Counted from the first letter of the stretch, positions 53,469 to 64,000 are shown. The stretch: DNA of 64,000 nucleotides from Dactylis glomerata (GCA_007115705.1 QXEO01001842.1:1290458-1354457), one strand, 5' to 3'. The notes: generated by a model not told the origin, from the letters alone. Made by a program: numbers and translations.

Positions 53469-54483
53469 TGTTGGCACGCAAAATTGCCGCGCAACACCGA
53501 GATAACTGTCGTGCTTTCGTGACGACGAACGGATGCTTTCCGAGCAAAGCAACAAAGATCCCTCGCTTTCGTGGAGGAGAACCGACCGCTTTTCAGTGCA
53601 AAACGGCAAAGATGATCTAAACCCTAGGGCTGCTAGGGCATGGCAGAGAAGAACGATAAAAGAACGAACGTAAACGTAAGAAAATAAACTGTATTTGTAT
53701 AGATCGATTGGCTGTCCCCTCAATCGGCCACGGCCTTGATGGTTTTATGGCACGCTAGACTTGGCGTATAAGTTTAGGACTCCGAAGCTGAACCGAATAG
53801 GAGATATCCTCCTTTGATTCGGCTACCAAATATAAAGCTGTATATACTTTGTACTACCAGCTTCAGATATTAAACATGCATGCGACGTACAAATACTTTA
53901 GGATCTACAAGGAAATAATAAATTATTCCGGCCACGATGCTAATCCAACCAGGTAATAAAGAGACCTTTTGCAAATCATATGCATCAGTATGTAGACGTT
54001 ATCTTCTTCTATCTCTTCATAACCATGCATAACTCCATATATTTAGCCTCGTTGAATAGTTTGCTGCGCCTGATCCATCGATGAAAATATGTATTTGAAT
54101 CTGACCAAGCCTGCAACTTTAGATTAAATAGATAATCCAAATATATGTGCCAAGCTTTAATTTGACCATAAGCATTAAAACTAATTTGGCTAATAAAATA
54201 CCCAGTAGCCAAATTACACCATCACTGCTCATGCAGATGTGATTCTCCATGTTGCACTTTTCCTCACATGACTTGTACATTCAGCTTAGCTCGTCTGAAT
54301 TATGCTAGGACTTTCCATCGGCAGGATCTGTAGCTCAAAGCATTTCTTTGTCTGGGTAGTACTTGTCCTAAGTCCATGCAAAGGCTGTTGCAAGTCTTTA
54401 GTAATATATTTGTCAATTAGCTTGATCAACAATTATATTAATTTGGCCTATAAATATCTAGTAGCCAAATTATGTATTCAACA
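53469..54483 (-). repeat. 5' LTR of Tat2 (right copy)
   Basis: 1015 bp, uninterrupted. It matches 40600-42482 without the LINE. It is followed by the second GCCTG (54484-54488). Confidence 0.9.
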
Positions 54484-54488
54484 GCCTG

Positions 54489-55039
54489 CCCTAGCCTGGC
54501 TCCCTCAACCTTTTCCTTAATCTCCCCACCCTTCGGCCCTTCTACCCCCAACCGGCAGCCTGGTGCCGGTTGGTCGCACTTGGGCCGGCAGCCGAATGTG
54601 GGCCTAGGGTGGGAGCGTGCCGCGGGGTGAGAAGTAGTACTTTGGTTTGTTGGGCACCCGGCTTGAGCTAGCCAGCATGCAATCAACGATCATTACATTC
54701 AATGCTTAGTTGGGTGATTCTTTTATCGTTTATGGTTCTTTCCTATGGCTTTCCTTCGTATGTGGTCTGCCGGCTCCTTTCCAGCCGGCTTCGCGGAGCC
54801 GGGGACGGAGGTTGGGCTCGAGACCTATTCCATACGTGGTACTCATCCGGCTGACGGGGGTTCGATTGTTTTATGGCAGCCGGCTGTAGCTCGGTACTCG
54901 GAGCCGACTGCCGGTCAAGTGAATAACGCAGGAAGCATAAGTACACAAAGTGTTTTTCGTGGAGCCGGCTGTAACTAGCCGTTCCATCATTCTTTATTCA
55001 TTGACAGGTTTTCGGAGTACAAGCTTTTGCCTTAGCAGA
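54489..55039 (-). other. Tat1 3' region after integrase
   Basis: Non-coding, with repeated CCGGCT motifs. On the minus strand it continues from the integrase end towards the LTR and is cut at 54489 by the Tat2 insertion. Confidence 0.55.
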
Positions 55040-56352
55040 ACAAAGGTCTTAAGAGATTGACATTCCAGGGACGCTCTGTCTCCTTGTCAGAATTGTCTGC
55101 CTTGTTCTTCCTGGGCTCTTGTGCGTTGATGAGGTAATATGCCCCATTGCCTAGCACCCGGCTGATAATGAACGGTCCCTCCCAAGGAGAGGACAGCTTG
55201 TGCATGCCTTTGGTGTTTTGGACCAGCCGGAGTACAAGATCTCCTTCGCGGAATGTGAGAGGACGGATCTTCCGGCTGTGGTATCATCGCAGCTACTGCT
55301 GGTAGAGCGCTGATCTGGCCAAGGCCTGCTCTTGTGCCTCCTCGAGGAGGTCGACGCCATCTTCACGAGTTTCTTTCGCTTGCTTCTCCGTGTACTGGAC
55401 CACTCTGGGCATGTCAAATTCGATGTCGGTGGGCAGCACAGCCTCTGCTCCATAGACCAAGAAGAATGGAGTGAAGCCGACAGAACGGTTAGGAGTGGTG
55501 CGCAGGCTCCAGAGCATTGAGGGTAAATCTTCGACCCAGCAGCCGGCTGAGCGCTCAAGGGGCTCGACCAGTCTTGGCTTGATGCCAGCTAGGATCAGAC
55601 CATTTGCCTTCTCTACTTGTCCGTTGGACTGAGGATGTTCCACTAATGCTAGGTCCAGCCGGATGCCCTTCTGGCCGCAGTACTCTGCGAAGACTCCCTT
55701 TGCAAAGTTTGTCCCGTTGTCAGTGATGATACTGTGTGGGACTCCATATCTCGTGATGATCTCGTTGAAGAACTTGATGGTGGATGAGCCGTCGAGTTTT
55801 TTGATTGGCTTGGCCTCGATCCACTTGGTGAACTTGTCCACTGGTACCAGTAGATGCGTCAAGCCCCGGGGAGCTGTTTTGAACGGTCCCACCATGTCAA
55901 GGCCCCAGATAGTGAACGGCCAAGTGAGTGGGATGGTCTTGAGGTCCGCCGCTGGAGTGTGCTGGTGCTTGGAGAAGCGCTGGCAGCCGTTGCAATGCTT
56001 CACCTGTGTCTCGTAGGGCCATCGGCCAGTAGAAACCGTGGTGGAAAGCTTTGGACACCAAGGCTCTGGAAGATGCGTGGTGTCCGCACTCCCCTTGGTG
56101 TATCTCCTTCAACACCTCTCTTCCTTCTTCCGGCTCGACACACTTCTGAAAGATTCCAGACACGCTGCGCTTGTACAACTCGCTGTTGATGATGGTATAT
56201 GCCTGCGTGCGGCATTGGAGTCGCCTGGCTTCTGCTTCATCTTGCAGCAAACCCCCAGTGATGAGGTAGTTGGAGAATGGCTCCGCCCAGGATGGTATCT
56301 CCCGTATGTGGAAGACACTGGCGACTAGGGGATCAGCAGCCCCCGGGTCCAT
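55040..56352 (-). pseudogene. Tat1 integrase, frameshifted
   Basis: The minus-strand frame 56352-55897 carries EIHQGECGHHASSRALVSKA (His pair of the zinc module) and FYWPMALRD. After a frame change near 56010, the frame 56003-55293 carries HCNGCQRFS (Cys pair) and the DDE core. The first Asp is in WGLDMVGPF, the second in TDNGTNFAK and the Glu in NGQVEKANG. A further frame change leads to the C-terminal GPF-like segment (SSPWEGPFIISRVLG) and a stop near 55040. All catalytic residues survive, but at least two frameshifts kill it. The sequence style (KFTKWIEAKPIKK) is Tat lineage. Confidence 0.82.
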
Positions 56353-56359
56353 CGATGTA

Positions 56360-56707
56360 CCGGCTTCGTCTGGCTGGCTGGCTGCAGGGGTCGGCTTGGA
56401 GACGGCAGCCCCCGAGTCCTTCGTCGAGCCGGCCGGCCGTGCTAGGCTGGTCGGCTGCCTCCTTTATCTCCGAGGCGGCAGCCCCCGGGTCTGGCAATGG
56501 TGCCTGGACTGGAGCGAGGTCCTCCGACACAAAGATAGAGCCAGATTCCAGCGATGGCTTGATAGATGGCTTGCGGATTACCTCCAGCGACACTCCAACT
56601 GGAATCTCCTGCTTGGTGGAGCCGATCTTGGATAGCCGATCCGCCTCGTTGTTGTTTGCTCTGGGGACGTGATGGAACTCACAGCCCTCGAAGAATCTGT
56701 AGAGCTG
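56360..56707 (-). other. Tat1 linker between RNase H and integrase
   Basis: A Pro/Ala/Gly-rich, poorly conserved frame in the position of the long RNase H to integrase linker of Tat elements; it has stops. Confidence 0.45.
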
Positions 56708-57316
56708 CTAGACGTAGAAGCGATAGGAGGCCATGTTGGCGTCCTTGGCGTCCCATTCCCCCGAGACCTGGTGCACCACAAGGTCGGAGTCTCCGAAGCA
56801 GAGGATCCTCCGGATGCCAATCTCCTTGGCCAGCTTGAGCCCGTGCACCAGGGCCTCATACTCAATGACATTGTTCGATGCGTGGAAATGAATCTGCAGC
56901 ACGTACAACAACTTATCTCCCTTGGGAGAGGTGAAGACGACGCCTGCTCCCAAGCCCCCGAGCATCTTGGAGCCATCGAAGTTCATGCGCCAGTACATGG
57001 AGTCCGGAGCCGGTGGCAGGTACTGGTGCTCTCCCCAGTCAGCAAAGAAATCTGCTATGATCTGGGACTTGATCGTCATCTTGGGCTTGTACTGAATGGT
57101 GTGAGCAGCTAGCTCAATTGCCCATTTGGCCACTCTGTCGGTTGCATATTTGCATCCTATGATCTCCGAGAGCGGGGTGGTGCTCACCACTGTGATGGGA
57201 TGCTCCTCAAAGTAGTGCTTCGACTTCCTGGCCGCCATGTACACACCGTAGGCGACCTTCTGGTAGTGCGGGTAGTTCTGCTTGGAGAGAGTGAGAACTT
57301 CACTCAGGTAGTACAC
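56708..57316 (-). pseudogene. Tat1 RNase H domains
   Basis: The minus-strand frame starts in the tether (YYLSEVLTLSKQNYPHYQKV) and runs into the second, plant-type RNase H: MNFDGSKMLGGLGAGVVF with the first Asp, VIEYEALVHGLKLAKEIG with the Glu, and CFGDSDLVVHQVSGEW with the Asp. This dual RNase H arrangement is a recognised trait of Tat elements. It ends at a stop (56708) near the linker. A stop at about 57322 separates it from RT. Confidence 0.78.
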
Positions 57317-57322
57317 CGGGCG

Positions 57323-58506
57323 CTAGACTGGCAGCTCCTTGCCTTCCTCGGCGCGTTCCACCACAATCACCACACTGACGACTCGTGGGGTGGCTGCGAT
57401 GTATAGCAGCATGGGTTCTCGTGGAGCCGGCGCTGCTAGGATTGGCGCTGTGAACAAGGCCCGCTTGAAGTTGTTCAAGGCTTCATCTGCGCGCTGGGAC
57501 CAAACGAAGTGGTCCGTCTTCTTCATCAGCTGATATAGTGGCATCGCCTTTTCTCCGAGCTGGCTGACGAATCGGCTGAGCGAAGCTAAACAGTCGGCAA
57601 ACTTCTGCACATCTCTGAGTTCAGTGGGCGGCTCTAGGACCTCAATGGCTTTTATCTTCGAGGGGTTAGCCTCGATCCCTCGCTGGGAGATGATATAACC
57701 TAGGAGCTGTCCAGCCGGCACGCTGAAGGTGCACTTCTCAGGATTGAGCTTCATGCGATAGCGTCGTAGGTTGGCGAACATCTCCTTGAGGTCGTCGAGG
57801 AGCGTGCCGCTCTGCTTGATTTTCACCACCACATCATCCACATAAGCATGCATGTTCCGCCCTATCTGCTCTTGCAGACACCGCTGCATGGTTCGCTGGT
57901 AAGTTGCTCTAGCGTTCTTCAAGCCGGAGGGCATGGTGACGTAGCAGTAGGCTCCGTACGGGGTGATGAAGGAGGTCTTGATCTGATCTGGCTGGTACAG
58001 CGGGATCTGGTGGTAACCTGAGTAGGCGTCTAGGAAAGATAGCAGGTTGCAGCCGGCTGTGGAATTGATCACCTGGTCGATACACGGTAGCGCGAAGGGG
58101 TACTTGGGGCAAGCCTTGTTGAGGCTGGTGTAGTCGATACATGTGCACCAAGTGTTCTTCTTCTTCAGGACCAAGACTGGGTTTGCCAACCAGCCAGGGT
58201 AAAACACTTCCATGATGAAGCCGGCTGCGAGGAGCTGGGCGATCTCTTCACCAATAGCCTTCCTTTTCTCTTCCGCAAAGCGCCGCAGCGGTTGCTTGAC
58301 TGGCTTGGCATCTGGTCGGACATGGAGTGAGTACTCAGCCAGCTCCCTCGACACACCTGGCATGTCCTTTGGAGACCATGCGAAGATGTCCTGATTCTCA
58401 CAGAGGAAGCTGCTGAGCTCGCTTTCCTATTTGGCAGAGAGGTCGGTGCCGATGATGACGAACTTGGATGGGTCGCTCTCGTCCAACAGGATCTTCTTGG
58501 TGTCAT
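57323..58506 (-). pseudogene. Tat1 reverse transcriptase
   Basis: The minus-strand open frame 58363-57323 starts MPGVSRELAEYSLHVRPDAK and carries the RT motifs CIDYTSLNKACPKYPFALP, FLDAYSGYHQIPL and the catalytic YVDDVVVK, plus the connection to RNase H (PILAAPAPREPML). The conserved KWRMC block reads NTWCTC. Upstream, the same frame contains a TAG stop near 58427 (LSAK*ESEL). RT copies element RNA into DNA. The wording of the motifs is Tat lineage. It is inactive because of the upstream stop and the frame breaks on either side. Confidence 0.83.
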
Positions 58507-58519
58507 TGGCTGGCTTGAA

Positions 58520-58999
58520 CTACTCCACCGGTGACTGGCGAGCCGGCACGCCTTGTTGGGTCAGTTCCACGCGGTGGATGAGTTGCCGCTTCTCCTCAGC
58601 GATGACCAGTGCTTCCGCCAGCTGCGAGCTGGCCTTGGCGCACTCAGCGATGACTGTGATCACGCCTTTGGGTCCTAGGAGCTTCATCTTGAGGTACGTG
58701 TAATGCGGCACCACCATGAACTTTGCTAGGGCCGGTCGACCAAGCAATGCATGGTAGGGACTGCTGATGTCCACCACCTTGAACCAGATTGGCTCGCGGT
58801 GACTGTTGCCTTTCTCCCCGAAGAAAACCTCCAGCTGCACCCTACCCATAGGGGTGCACGAATGCCCTGGCACGATCCATGGAAGGTGAGCCGGCTCGGC
58901 TTCAGCTGAGCAAGCGGGATGCCCAGCTTCTCCATTGAACTTCGATACAGAAGGTTGATGCTGCTTCCACCATCGATGAGCACGTGGGAGAACCGTCAC
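58520..58999 (-). pseudogene. Tat1 aspartic protease, frameshifted
   Basis: Two overlapping minus-strand frames share the domain. One has MLIDGGSSINLLYRSSMEKL, with the catalytic D-G-G of Tat proteases. The other continues with YHALLGRPALAKFMVVPHYT, the conserved LLGRPALAKF block. A single frame change near 58860 separates them. A proline/lysine-rich tail leads into RT. Confidence 0.75.
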
Positions 59000-59967
59000 G
59001 TGTGCGTATCAGAGCTCACGATGGGATCCAGAACCAGGGCGTATTCTCCTGGGCTGGGCATAAGTCGCGGATGGTCTTCGCGCCCCCAAGTAATGGCTGC
59101 CTCGGACCAGTGCATGAATTGGAGCTCCACTGGCATAACGGCGTTCACTTCTGCCTCGTACCAAAGGTCGTTCCTTTTGTCTTTCCCTGGGGTGGTGAAG
59201 ACATGGTACTGCTCGATGACCGCCGGGAAGTCGTCATTGCCTTGATCCGGCTTCTCGGCAACCGACTCACGCTGATGGTCCTCCTGACCTCCAGCCGGCT
59301 GCGCTTGTGGGACTCCAGGGAGTTGCTGAGCTCGTTGCTCCAGCTCCTTGATGAAGCGGCACTGACGCGTGGAGTGGGTCGCTTCCCGGCCGGGAGTGCT
59401 GTGGAACTTGCATGGCTGGTCAAGCGCTGCATCGAGGGTGTTTTTGCCCTCCTTGCGCCCCTGACCACTACCGGTAGCCCCCGGGCCTCCTTGGTCAGCC
59501 GCTGCTCGCTTTGAGCTGGCAGTCCCCTTGGTGATCGTCTCCATGTGGTCTAGCCACAGGTGGACGTGCAGAGCCGGCTGGCGAGCCTGAGATCCCTGCT
59601 CAGCTGCCGGGGGCAAATCTTGACGCGCCCGGCTGCCTCCGCCTGTCCGGTGGGCGTGGCCTCGACCACCACAGCTCGGAGCACGACCGCCCCAGCTATG
59701 CCCCTCCAGACCTTGGCCTGACGATGGAGGCCGCTGGATCTGGCTTGAGCTTGCAGCAGAGGGTCCATGGCCATGCCGCGAACCATGGGCTAGCTCGGCC
59801 GGTGTGACTCCATGCGTGTCGTAGAACTCGCGGAGCGTGGCGCTCATGCGGCACCGGGTGTCTTCATCCTCGGCCACCTTGCTGAGGAGGATGAGGCACG
59901 TCCGCTCCAGGGCTTCGGCGACCTGGACGGGGTCGATGACATGATCGAGCGGTGCGTGCAGGTCCAC
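58996..59967 (-). pseudogene. Tat1 gag C-terminal region
   Basis: A minus-strand frame of 323 codons. The only recognisable gag feature is CKFHSTPGREATHSTRQC, the zinc-like motif at the C-terminus of Tat gag proteins, followed by a coiled segment. The capsid domain that should precede it is absent: only about 430 bp separate the start of this frame from the PBS. A deletion of most of gag is likely. Confidence 0.6.
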
Positions 59968-60380
59968 GATGACAACATCCGAGGTGTACTGCTATGGAAG
60001 GGGAGCGTTCTGCTCCTGCAGAGGAAGGCGTTCGAGCGACGGGCGCGCGGGGCGCAGAGAGTCGCCGCCCTTCTCGTCCCCCTGGGCCATCACTTTGACC
60101 ATGGTGTCAAAGTCGCTGCTTTCACTGCAGCTCAAGCCTGCGTCACCGAGAGGGTCAAGTACATCGGTTACCTCCTCCAGGAAGGGCTTGGCGACGTAGA
60201 AACGGTGGCCGTCAACATTGAGGAAGGAGCCGCTGTCGCTGAAGCCGTCCTTAAAGCAGGCAAGATTGTCGCTAACGCAGTTGAAGGTGCCGAACCTCCA
60301 AACAATGCCGGAGGCGACCTTCTTGCCGAGAGTCGATGGAGATCCCGGCCGGAACTTTACTCCGGTCGCTGCCGCGCGTT

Positions 60381-60399
60381 GCCCCATGGTGGGCGCCAA
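60381..60399 (-). other. Primer binding site of Tat1
   Basis: The minus strand reads TTGGCGCCCACCATGGGGC, one base inside the LTR. Confidence 0.75.
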
Positions 60400-60747
60400 C
60401 TGTCGTGGTATTTTGGTGACAGTAGCCATGGGGATGGCTTAACGGAGGGGCTCGACGGTGTGCAACGACGGGTCCGGCACGAGATTGTGTTACTAGGACA
60501 CCAACGATTACCCAGGTTCAGGGCTCTCCACTCCGGAGGTAACACCCCTACTTCCTGCCTTGTTTCTTATTCTCAGCACATGGTGGCTACAAGGCTCCTC
60601 GAGCTGTTTGGTCTAGAGGTAGAAGAAGAAGAGTCTGATCTCCCTAGTCTAAGGGTCCAGGCCCCCTTATATAGGCGGGGGCCTGGTTACAGGTTAGGTG
60701 TCCGGCTGCCCGGCTGCCGGCTCCTCCGTGGCCACGGTCTTGATGTG

Positions 60748-62376
60748 TGATACGTCTCCAACGTATCTATAATTTTTGATGCTCCATGCTTGTTTTTACA
60801 CCATTTGCCTATTGTTTCGTTACACTTAGTGGCACTTTTATGCATTTTCCGGAACTAACCTATTAACGAGTTGCCACAGTGCCAGTTCCCTGTTTTCTGA
60901 TGTTTTTGTGTTTCAGAAGTGATACACAGGAAATATTCTCGGAATTGGACGAAACAAGTTCCTGAAGTCTTATTTTACCCGGAAGCTTCCAGAGATCCGA
61001 AGGAGAGTAGGAGGGGAGCCACCAGGGGCCCACACGCAGGGGTGGCGCGGCCAGGCCCCTGGTCGCGCGGGCCCCGCGTGAGGGCGCCTGGCTCCTCCTA
61101 TGACATCGCCCCTTCGCCTATAAAGACCCCCCGACGGAAAAAACCTAAGTGCCCGATCAATTTTCTAGAACACATCGCGATCCGCCGCCGCCGTCGACCC
61201 GAAGATCGGGAGGGTCCAGAAGCTCTTCCCGGCACCCTGCCGGAGAGGGGAATTGCCACCGGAGGTCTTCTTCATCGCCATGCTTGCCTCTGGAGCGATG
61301 AGTGAGTAGTCTACCTTGGACTATGGGTCCATAGCAGTAGCTAGATGGTTGTCTTCTCCACCATGTGCTTCATGTTTAGATCTCATGAGCTGCCCTACAT
61401 GATTGAGATCACCGTTATGTAATTCTACATGTTTGGTTTGTTGGGATCCGATGAATATTGGTGTTTATGATTAAGTTGCTGTACTGAATTTTATCTTTTG
61501 TTATCTCTATGTTGTTTATGATCTTGCATGCTCTCCGTTGTTAGTAGCTATCTTGGCCGAGTAGTTGCTAGTGACTCCAAGAGGGGGTATTTATGCTCGA
61601 TAGTGGGTTCATGCCTCTATTTCACCTGGGGGAGTGACAGAAACCTCTAAGGTGGTAGATGTGTTGTTGCTACTAGGGAGAAAACAACATTTATATGCTC
61701 AAGGGCATATGCTTTGTTTACATTACACACTTTGCTTAATGCAATTATCTGTTGTTCGCAACTTAATACTACTGGGGTGTTCGGATTGATATCCCCGGGA
61801 GTGGATTATTAGTCATAGATGCAGTTGGATGGCGGTCTATGTATTTTGTTGTAATGCCCAGAGTAAATCTCATAGTGATCTTCTTGACATATCACGTTTA
61901 TCTTTATTCTATCAATTGCCCAACTGTAATTTGTTTACCCAGCATGTGTTATTTATCTTATGGAGAGACACCACTAGTGAACTGTGGATCCCGGTCCTAT
62001 TTCCATCATATTGCTATCACCTGTTTACTTTACTCGTACTGTTTACTTTACTCGCATGCTATATTGTTTTCCACTCGATACGCTCATAATCTTTGTTTCA
62101 AGCAAACCGGTGAGATTGACAACCTCATCGCAAGTTGGGAACAGAGTACTTGGTTGTGTGTGTGCAGGTTCCGCATTACCTTCAGTCTTTTGTCTGTCCT
62201 CTCCTGATCGATATTAAACCTTGGTTTCTTAACTGAGGGAAGACTAGCTGCTATACTCATCATACCTTCCTCTTGGGGTTCCCAACGGGCTGGTTATCCA
62301 CCACGCACAAGGACAGTCTGCTCCCACGTCAACTTGGCACCAGCAGCTAATTTTCTGGCGCCATCAACAAGTAGCA
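60748..62376 (+). mobile_element. Solo LTR of the element B family
   Basis: 1629 bp starting TGATACGTCTCCAACG and ending TCAACAAGTAGCA. It aligns throughout with the reverse complement of the LTRs of element B. It keeps a TATA-like CCTATAAAGACC at about 61119 and the PBS-like TTTTCTGGCGCC near its end. TSD ATGTG (60743-60747) and ATATG (62377-62381) differ at one base. The uninterrupted site is visible at about 28550 in the other Tat1 LTR. It is the result of recombination between the two LTRs of a full element. Confidence 0.93.
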
Positions 62377-62626
62377 ATATGGGCCCGCCATCCTCTGACT
62401 CTCTATCCGACGCTGGCAACTTTATAAAGTGCCTTTCCCCTTGGACCAGCATCTCTGAGGCATATGCCCTCCGCTCTGCCTCGGATCCTTTCATGGAGGA
62501 GGCTCTTGCCCGTTGGTTGGTTGAGGCCGAGTGTGGCTGGCATCACGCTTGTCTCCTGCTTCTTTCGATCTTCTCGGGGCCGTGCTACTTTTGGTAAAGC
62601 AGACATTGGAGGAGTTGCGTCGTCTT

Positions 62627-62685
62627 CGCCGGCTTGGGCTTCCAATGGTGGCAGATGGCTCCACCATTGGAAGCCCAAGCCGGCG
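62627..62685. repeat. Perfect palindrome in the Tat1 right LTR
   Basis: 25-bp arms (62627-62651 and 62661-62685, starting CGCCGGCTTGGGCTTCC) with a 9-bp loop CAGATGGCT. It is absent from the left Tat1 LTR, where only one arm exists near 28806-28830. Confidence 0.95.
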
Positions 62686-62763
62686 AATGTTGTGGAGATT
62701 CCTGGGACATCAGCCGGCAGATGGCTCTGCCCTTGGCCTACCCGGATAGTCATCCCCACGACA

Positions 62764-62768
62764 AACCA
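62764..62768. repeat. Target site duplication of Tat1, right copy (AACCA)
   Basis: It matches 28209-28213 exactly. Confidence 0.9.
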
Positions 62769-63550
62769 TACCGTACGACCACACTACCCCTATATGAGAA
62801 GGGGCTTAATATGTAGCTTGTTTTCTTTAGTATGGGATACCTTGCGTGATTTATAAAATCATGAATCCTGCAGGACGCTTCTGAACTGGTTGGTCTTACC
62901 CATATTTCAGAATTCTGCAGCCGGACAAAACTAGGAGTATAGGACGGGAGCCAACATTGGTTGTGACTCTTAGGGAGGATCCTGTACTAGGGTAGGAAAG
63001 TGAAAGATTTCATTTGATTATCTGAACCCCACATAATTGGTGTATGATGATCCATGGATTGATCCCGACAGATTATCGAATCTTGTGGGTGAAGTGTACC
63101 CCTCTGCAAAGGTTTCAAACTATTTGAATAGCAGCGCTCGTGGTCATGGATAGTTGAGTTAGTTGTACTTGATCTTTATCAAGAATTGAACAACTAGGAT
63201 GTGAACTATGAGACTTGTGAGTGACCTTGATTTGATAAAGGAGTGAGACCAACACTTAGGATTTCTATTTTATATTCAGCTTGAGAATTAAATATTTCTT
63301 ACATCTTAATGAACCCTCTTAAGGAATAAAACTAGCCTTATGCAAATAAACTTAGAGCTATAGTCCACTATATGAGCCATGCATACTCCCGTTGTTTTTT
63401 GTTTATAAGATGATTTGCGAGTACATTCAAGGTACTCATGGCTCTATCCTTGGCTATTAACTTGGTCAGACTATAAGGAGGACTATGCAGAGGAAGGCTA
63501 TGATGATGAGTACCAGAATATATTAAGATCATCTCCCACCACCTCTCGCC
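62769..63550. other. Right flank of Tat1, no gene recognised
   Basis: Mixed composition, short frames only. It may be an old decayed repeat, but I cannot name one. Confidence 0.5.
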
Positions 63551-64000
63551 GAAAGTAGGAGTAACATTTTTTAGAGCTGGCCCATGCCGATAGGTCTCGC
63601 ACTCCGCTCCCACCACCTCTCGCCGGCGCCGGCGCATACTCTCCCACTCTGCTTCCCCCTCCACAGCCGCAGCCGCATCGCGTGCCGCTTCCCAGCACCT
63701 CCCTCAGAAGTGAGGGATCCCTTTGCCAGCGCCACCCTCTGCGAGCCGAGCACGGAGGAAGCGGAGCAAGCGATGGGGATCCACCGGAGGAATCTCCGGC
63801 CTCCAGCCCAGCGGCTCCACCATTAGGATCTGCTCCTCCGGCGAGGCCAACTAGAAGTAAAGGAGGTCAATTTTGTGTAGCAATCTCTCCCGCATCTCCA
63901 GATCAAACTCTCTCCTATGCCAATCCTCTTCTCATTCCCGCGAGCTCGATTCTCCAACTTCCCTGGGATCCGCCATCACCGAGAAGCAGAGAGGGTGGAG
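63551..64000. other. GC-rich, gene-edge-like sequence at the window end
   Basis: It changes sharply to C-rich and CTCC-rich DNA with possible short frames (for example 63584-63826 plus, ending RRNLRPPAQRLHH). The composition resembles the 5' UTR or first exon of a grass gene that would continue beyond 64000. No protein is recognised. Confidence 0.35.

Larger units (their letters stand above)
40600..54483 (-). mobile_element. Tat/Ogre-type Gypsy element Tat2 lacking reverse transcriptase, minus strand
   Basis: LTRs of about 1015 bp start TGTTGGCACGC and end TTCAACA. The left copy contains an inserted LINE. The PBS is TGGCGACTCCGCTGGGGA and the TSD is perfect. The interior has a 757-codon open frame ending in a protease and an RNase H remnant, but no reverse transcriptase or integrase. 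A CACTA transposon occupies 42615-49757. LTR divergence is about 9 in 1015 by eye. Confidence 0.9.
28214..62763 (-). mobile_element. Tat-type Gypsy LTR retrotransposon (Tat1), minus strand, with nested insertions
   Basis: The LTRs at 28214-28966 and 60401-62763 (the latter holding a solo LTR) share sequence throughout. They have inverted ends TGTCGTGG/CCACGACA and are framed by AACCA. The minus-strand interior encodes the gag tail, protease, RT, RNase H and integrase of the Tat lineage. An antisense ORF lies between pol and the 3' LTR. Three foreign blocks interrupt it: 31102-40547, 40600-54483 and 60748-62376. Left-right LTR divergence is clearly higher than for the elements it contains, so it is the oldest layer. 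Confidence 0.9.
60401..62763 (-). repeat. 5' LTR of Tat1 (right copy), interrupted by a solo LTR
   Basis: The LTR parts are 60401-60747 and 62382-62763 (about 729 bp), ending CCCCACGACA. A minus-strand TATA box, CCTATATAAGGGGG, lies near 60663-60676. It carries a private palindrome at 62627-62685. Confidence 0.88.

Noticed and set aside
51150..53723. Full 857-codon frame of Tat2 as the coding sequence
   Set aside because: The first 100 codons cross the PBS and LTR; the ATG at 53423 is the first one inside the element.
1..64000. A novel defence system, operon or prokaryotic gene cluster
   Set aside because: The sequence is plant transposon DNA throughout; there is no operon structure, no ribosome-binding-site-spaced ORFs and no bacterial gene content.

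Overview
The window is plant nuclear DNA and looks like a grass of the Triticeae (wheat, Aegilops or barley type). The reasons are the long Copia LTR that begins TGAAGGAAATATGCCC and resembles the Angela/WIS/BARE group, several Athila-type Gypsy elements with LTRs beginning TGATACGTC, Tat-type Gypsy elements, LINE fragments, a CACTA transposon and heavy nesting. I see no intact host gene, no rRNA or functional tRNA, and nothing prokaryotic. Family names are recognised by eye; no database was searched.

Layout from left to right. (1) 1-17208 is a plus-strand Athila-type Gypsy element (A) whose 5' end lies outside the window. Its pol is split in frame by a complete Copia element at 2948-11332 (TSD ATTGG). 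Element A also carries an extra ORF (13473-14006), a structured 3' region and a 3' LTR (15701-17208). (2) 17209-18277 is the 3' end of a plus-strand LINE. (3) 18278-19195 and 26805-28208 are AT-rich DNA without genes. They flank a short minus-strand LINE (19213-26787, 17-bp TSD), which is itself split by a gag-only, Athila-like element B (19776-26495, TSD ACTGG).

(4) 28214-62763 is one minus-strand Tat-type Gypsy element (Tat1, TSD AACCA), blown up by later insertions. These are a non-autonomous Athila-like element C (31102-40547, TSD GCTAC), a second Tat-type element Tat2 (40600-54483, TSD GCCTG) and a solo LTR of the B family (60748-62376, TSD ATGTG/ATATG). Tat2 in turn holds a truncated LINE in its left LTR and a CACTA transposon (42615-49757, TSD TTA). 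The CACTA carries tandem arrays and a captured fragment of the cytosolic ribosomal protein S3 gene. (5) 62769-64000 is non-repetitive-looking DNA that ends in a GC-rich, gene-edge-like stretch.

Perfect or near-perfect target site duplications at nearly every junction make the insertion order readable: Tat1 before C, Tat2 and the solo LTR; Tat2 before its LINE and the CACTA; A before the Copia; the small LINE before B. LTR divergence counted by eye is about 3% for C, 1.4% for the Copia, 0.9% for Tat2 and 0.7% for B. Several of the youngest elements (B, C, Tat2 and the decayed Copia) lack a usable reverse transcriptase or integrase, so they must have been moved by enzymes from other copies.

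The most interesting points are these. An ORF antisense to Tat1, between its pol and 3' LTR, appears to encode AT-hook and B3-like DNA-binding segments. A 90-nt stem-loop with identical 10-bp arms sits at the same distance from the polypurine tract in A, B and C. Polypurine-tract-like motifs recur inside A, B and C. A piece of primer-binding-site sequence appears to have been absorbed into the LTR end of family B. The RPS3 capture keeps its telo-box leader and an intron donor.
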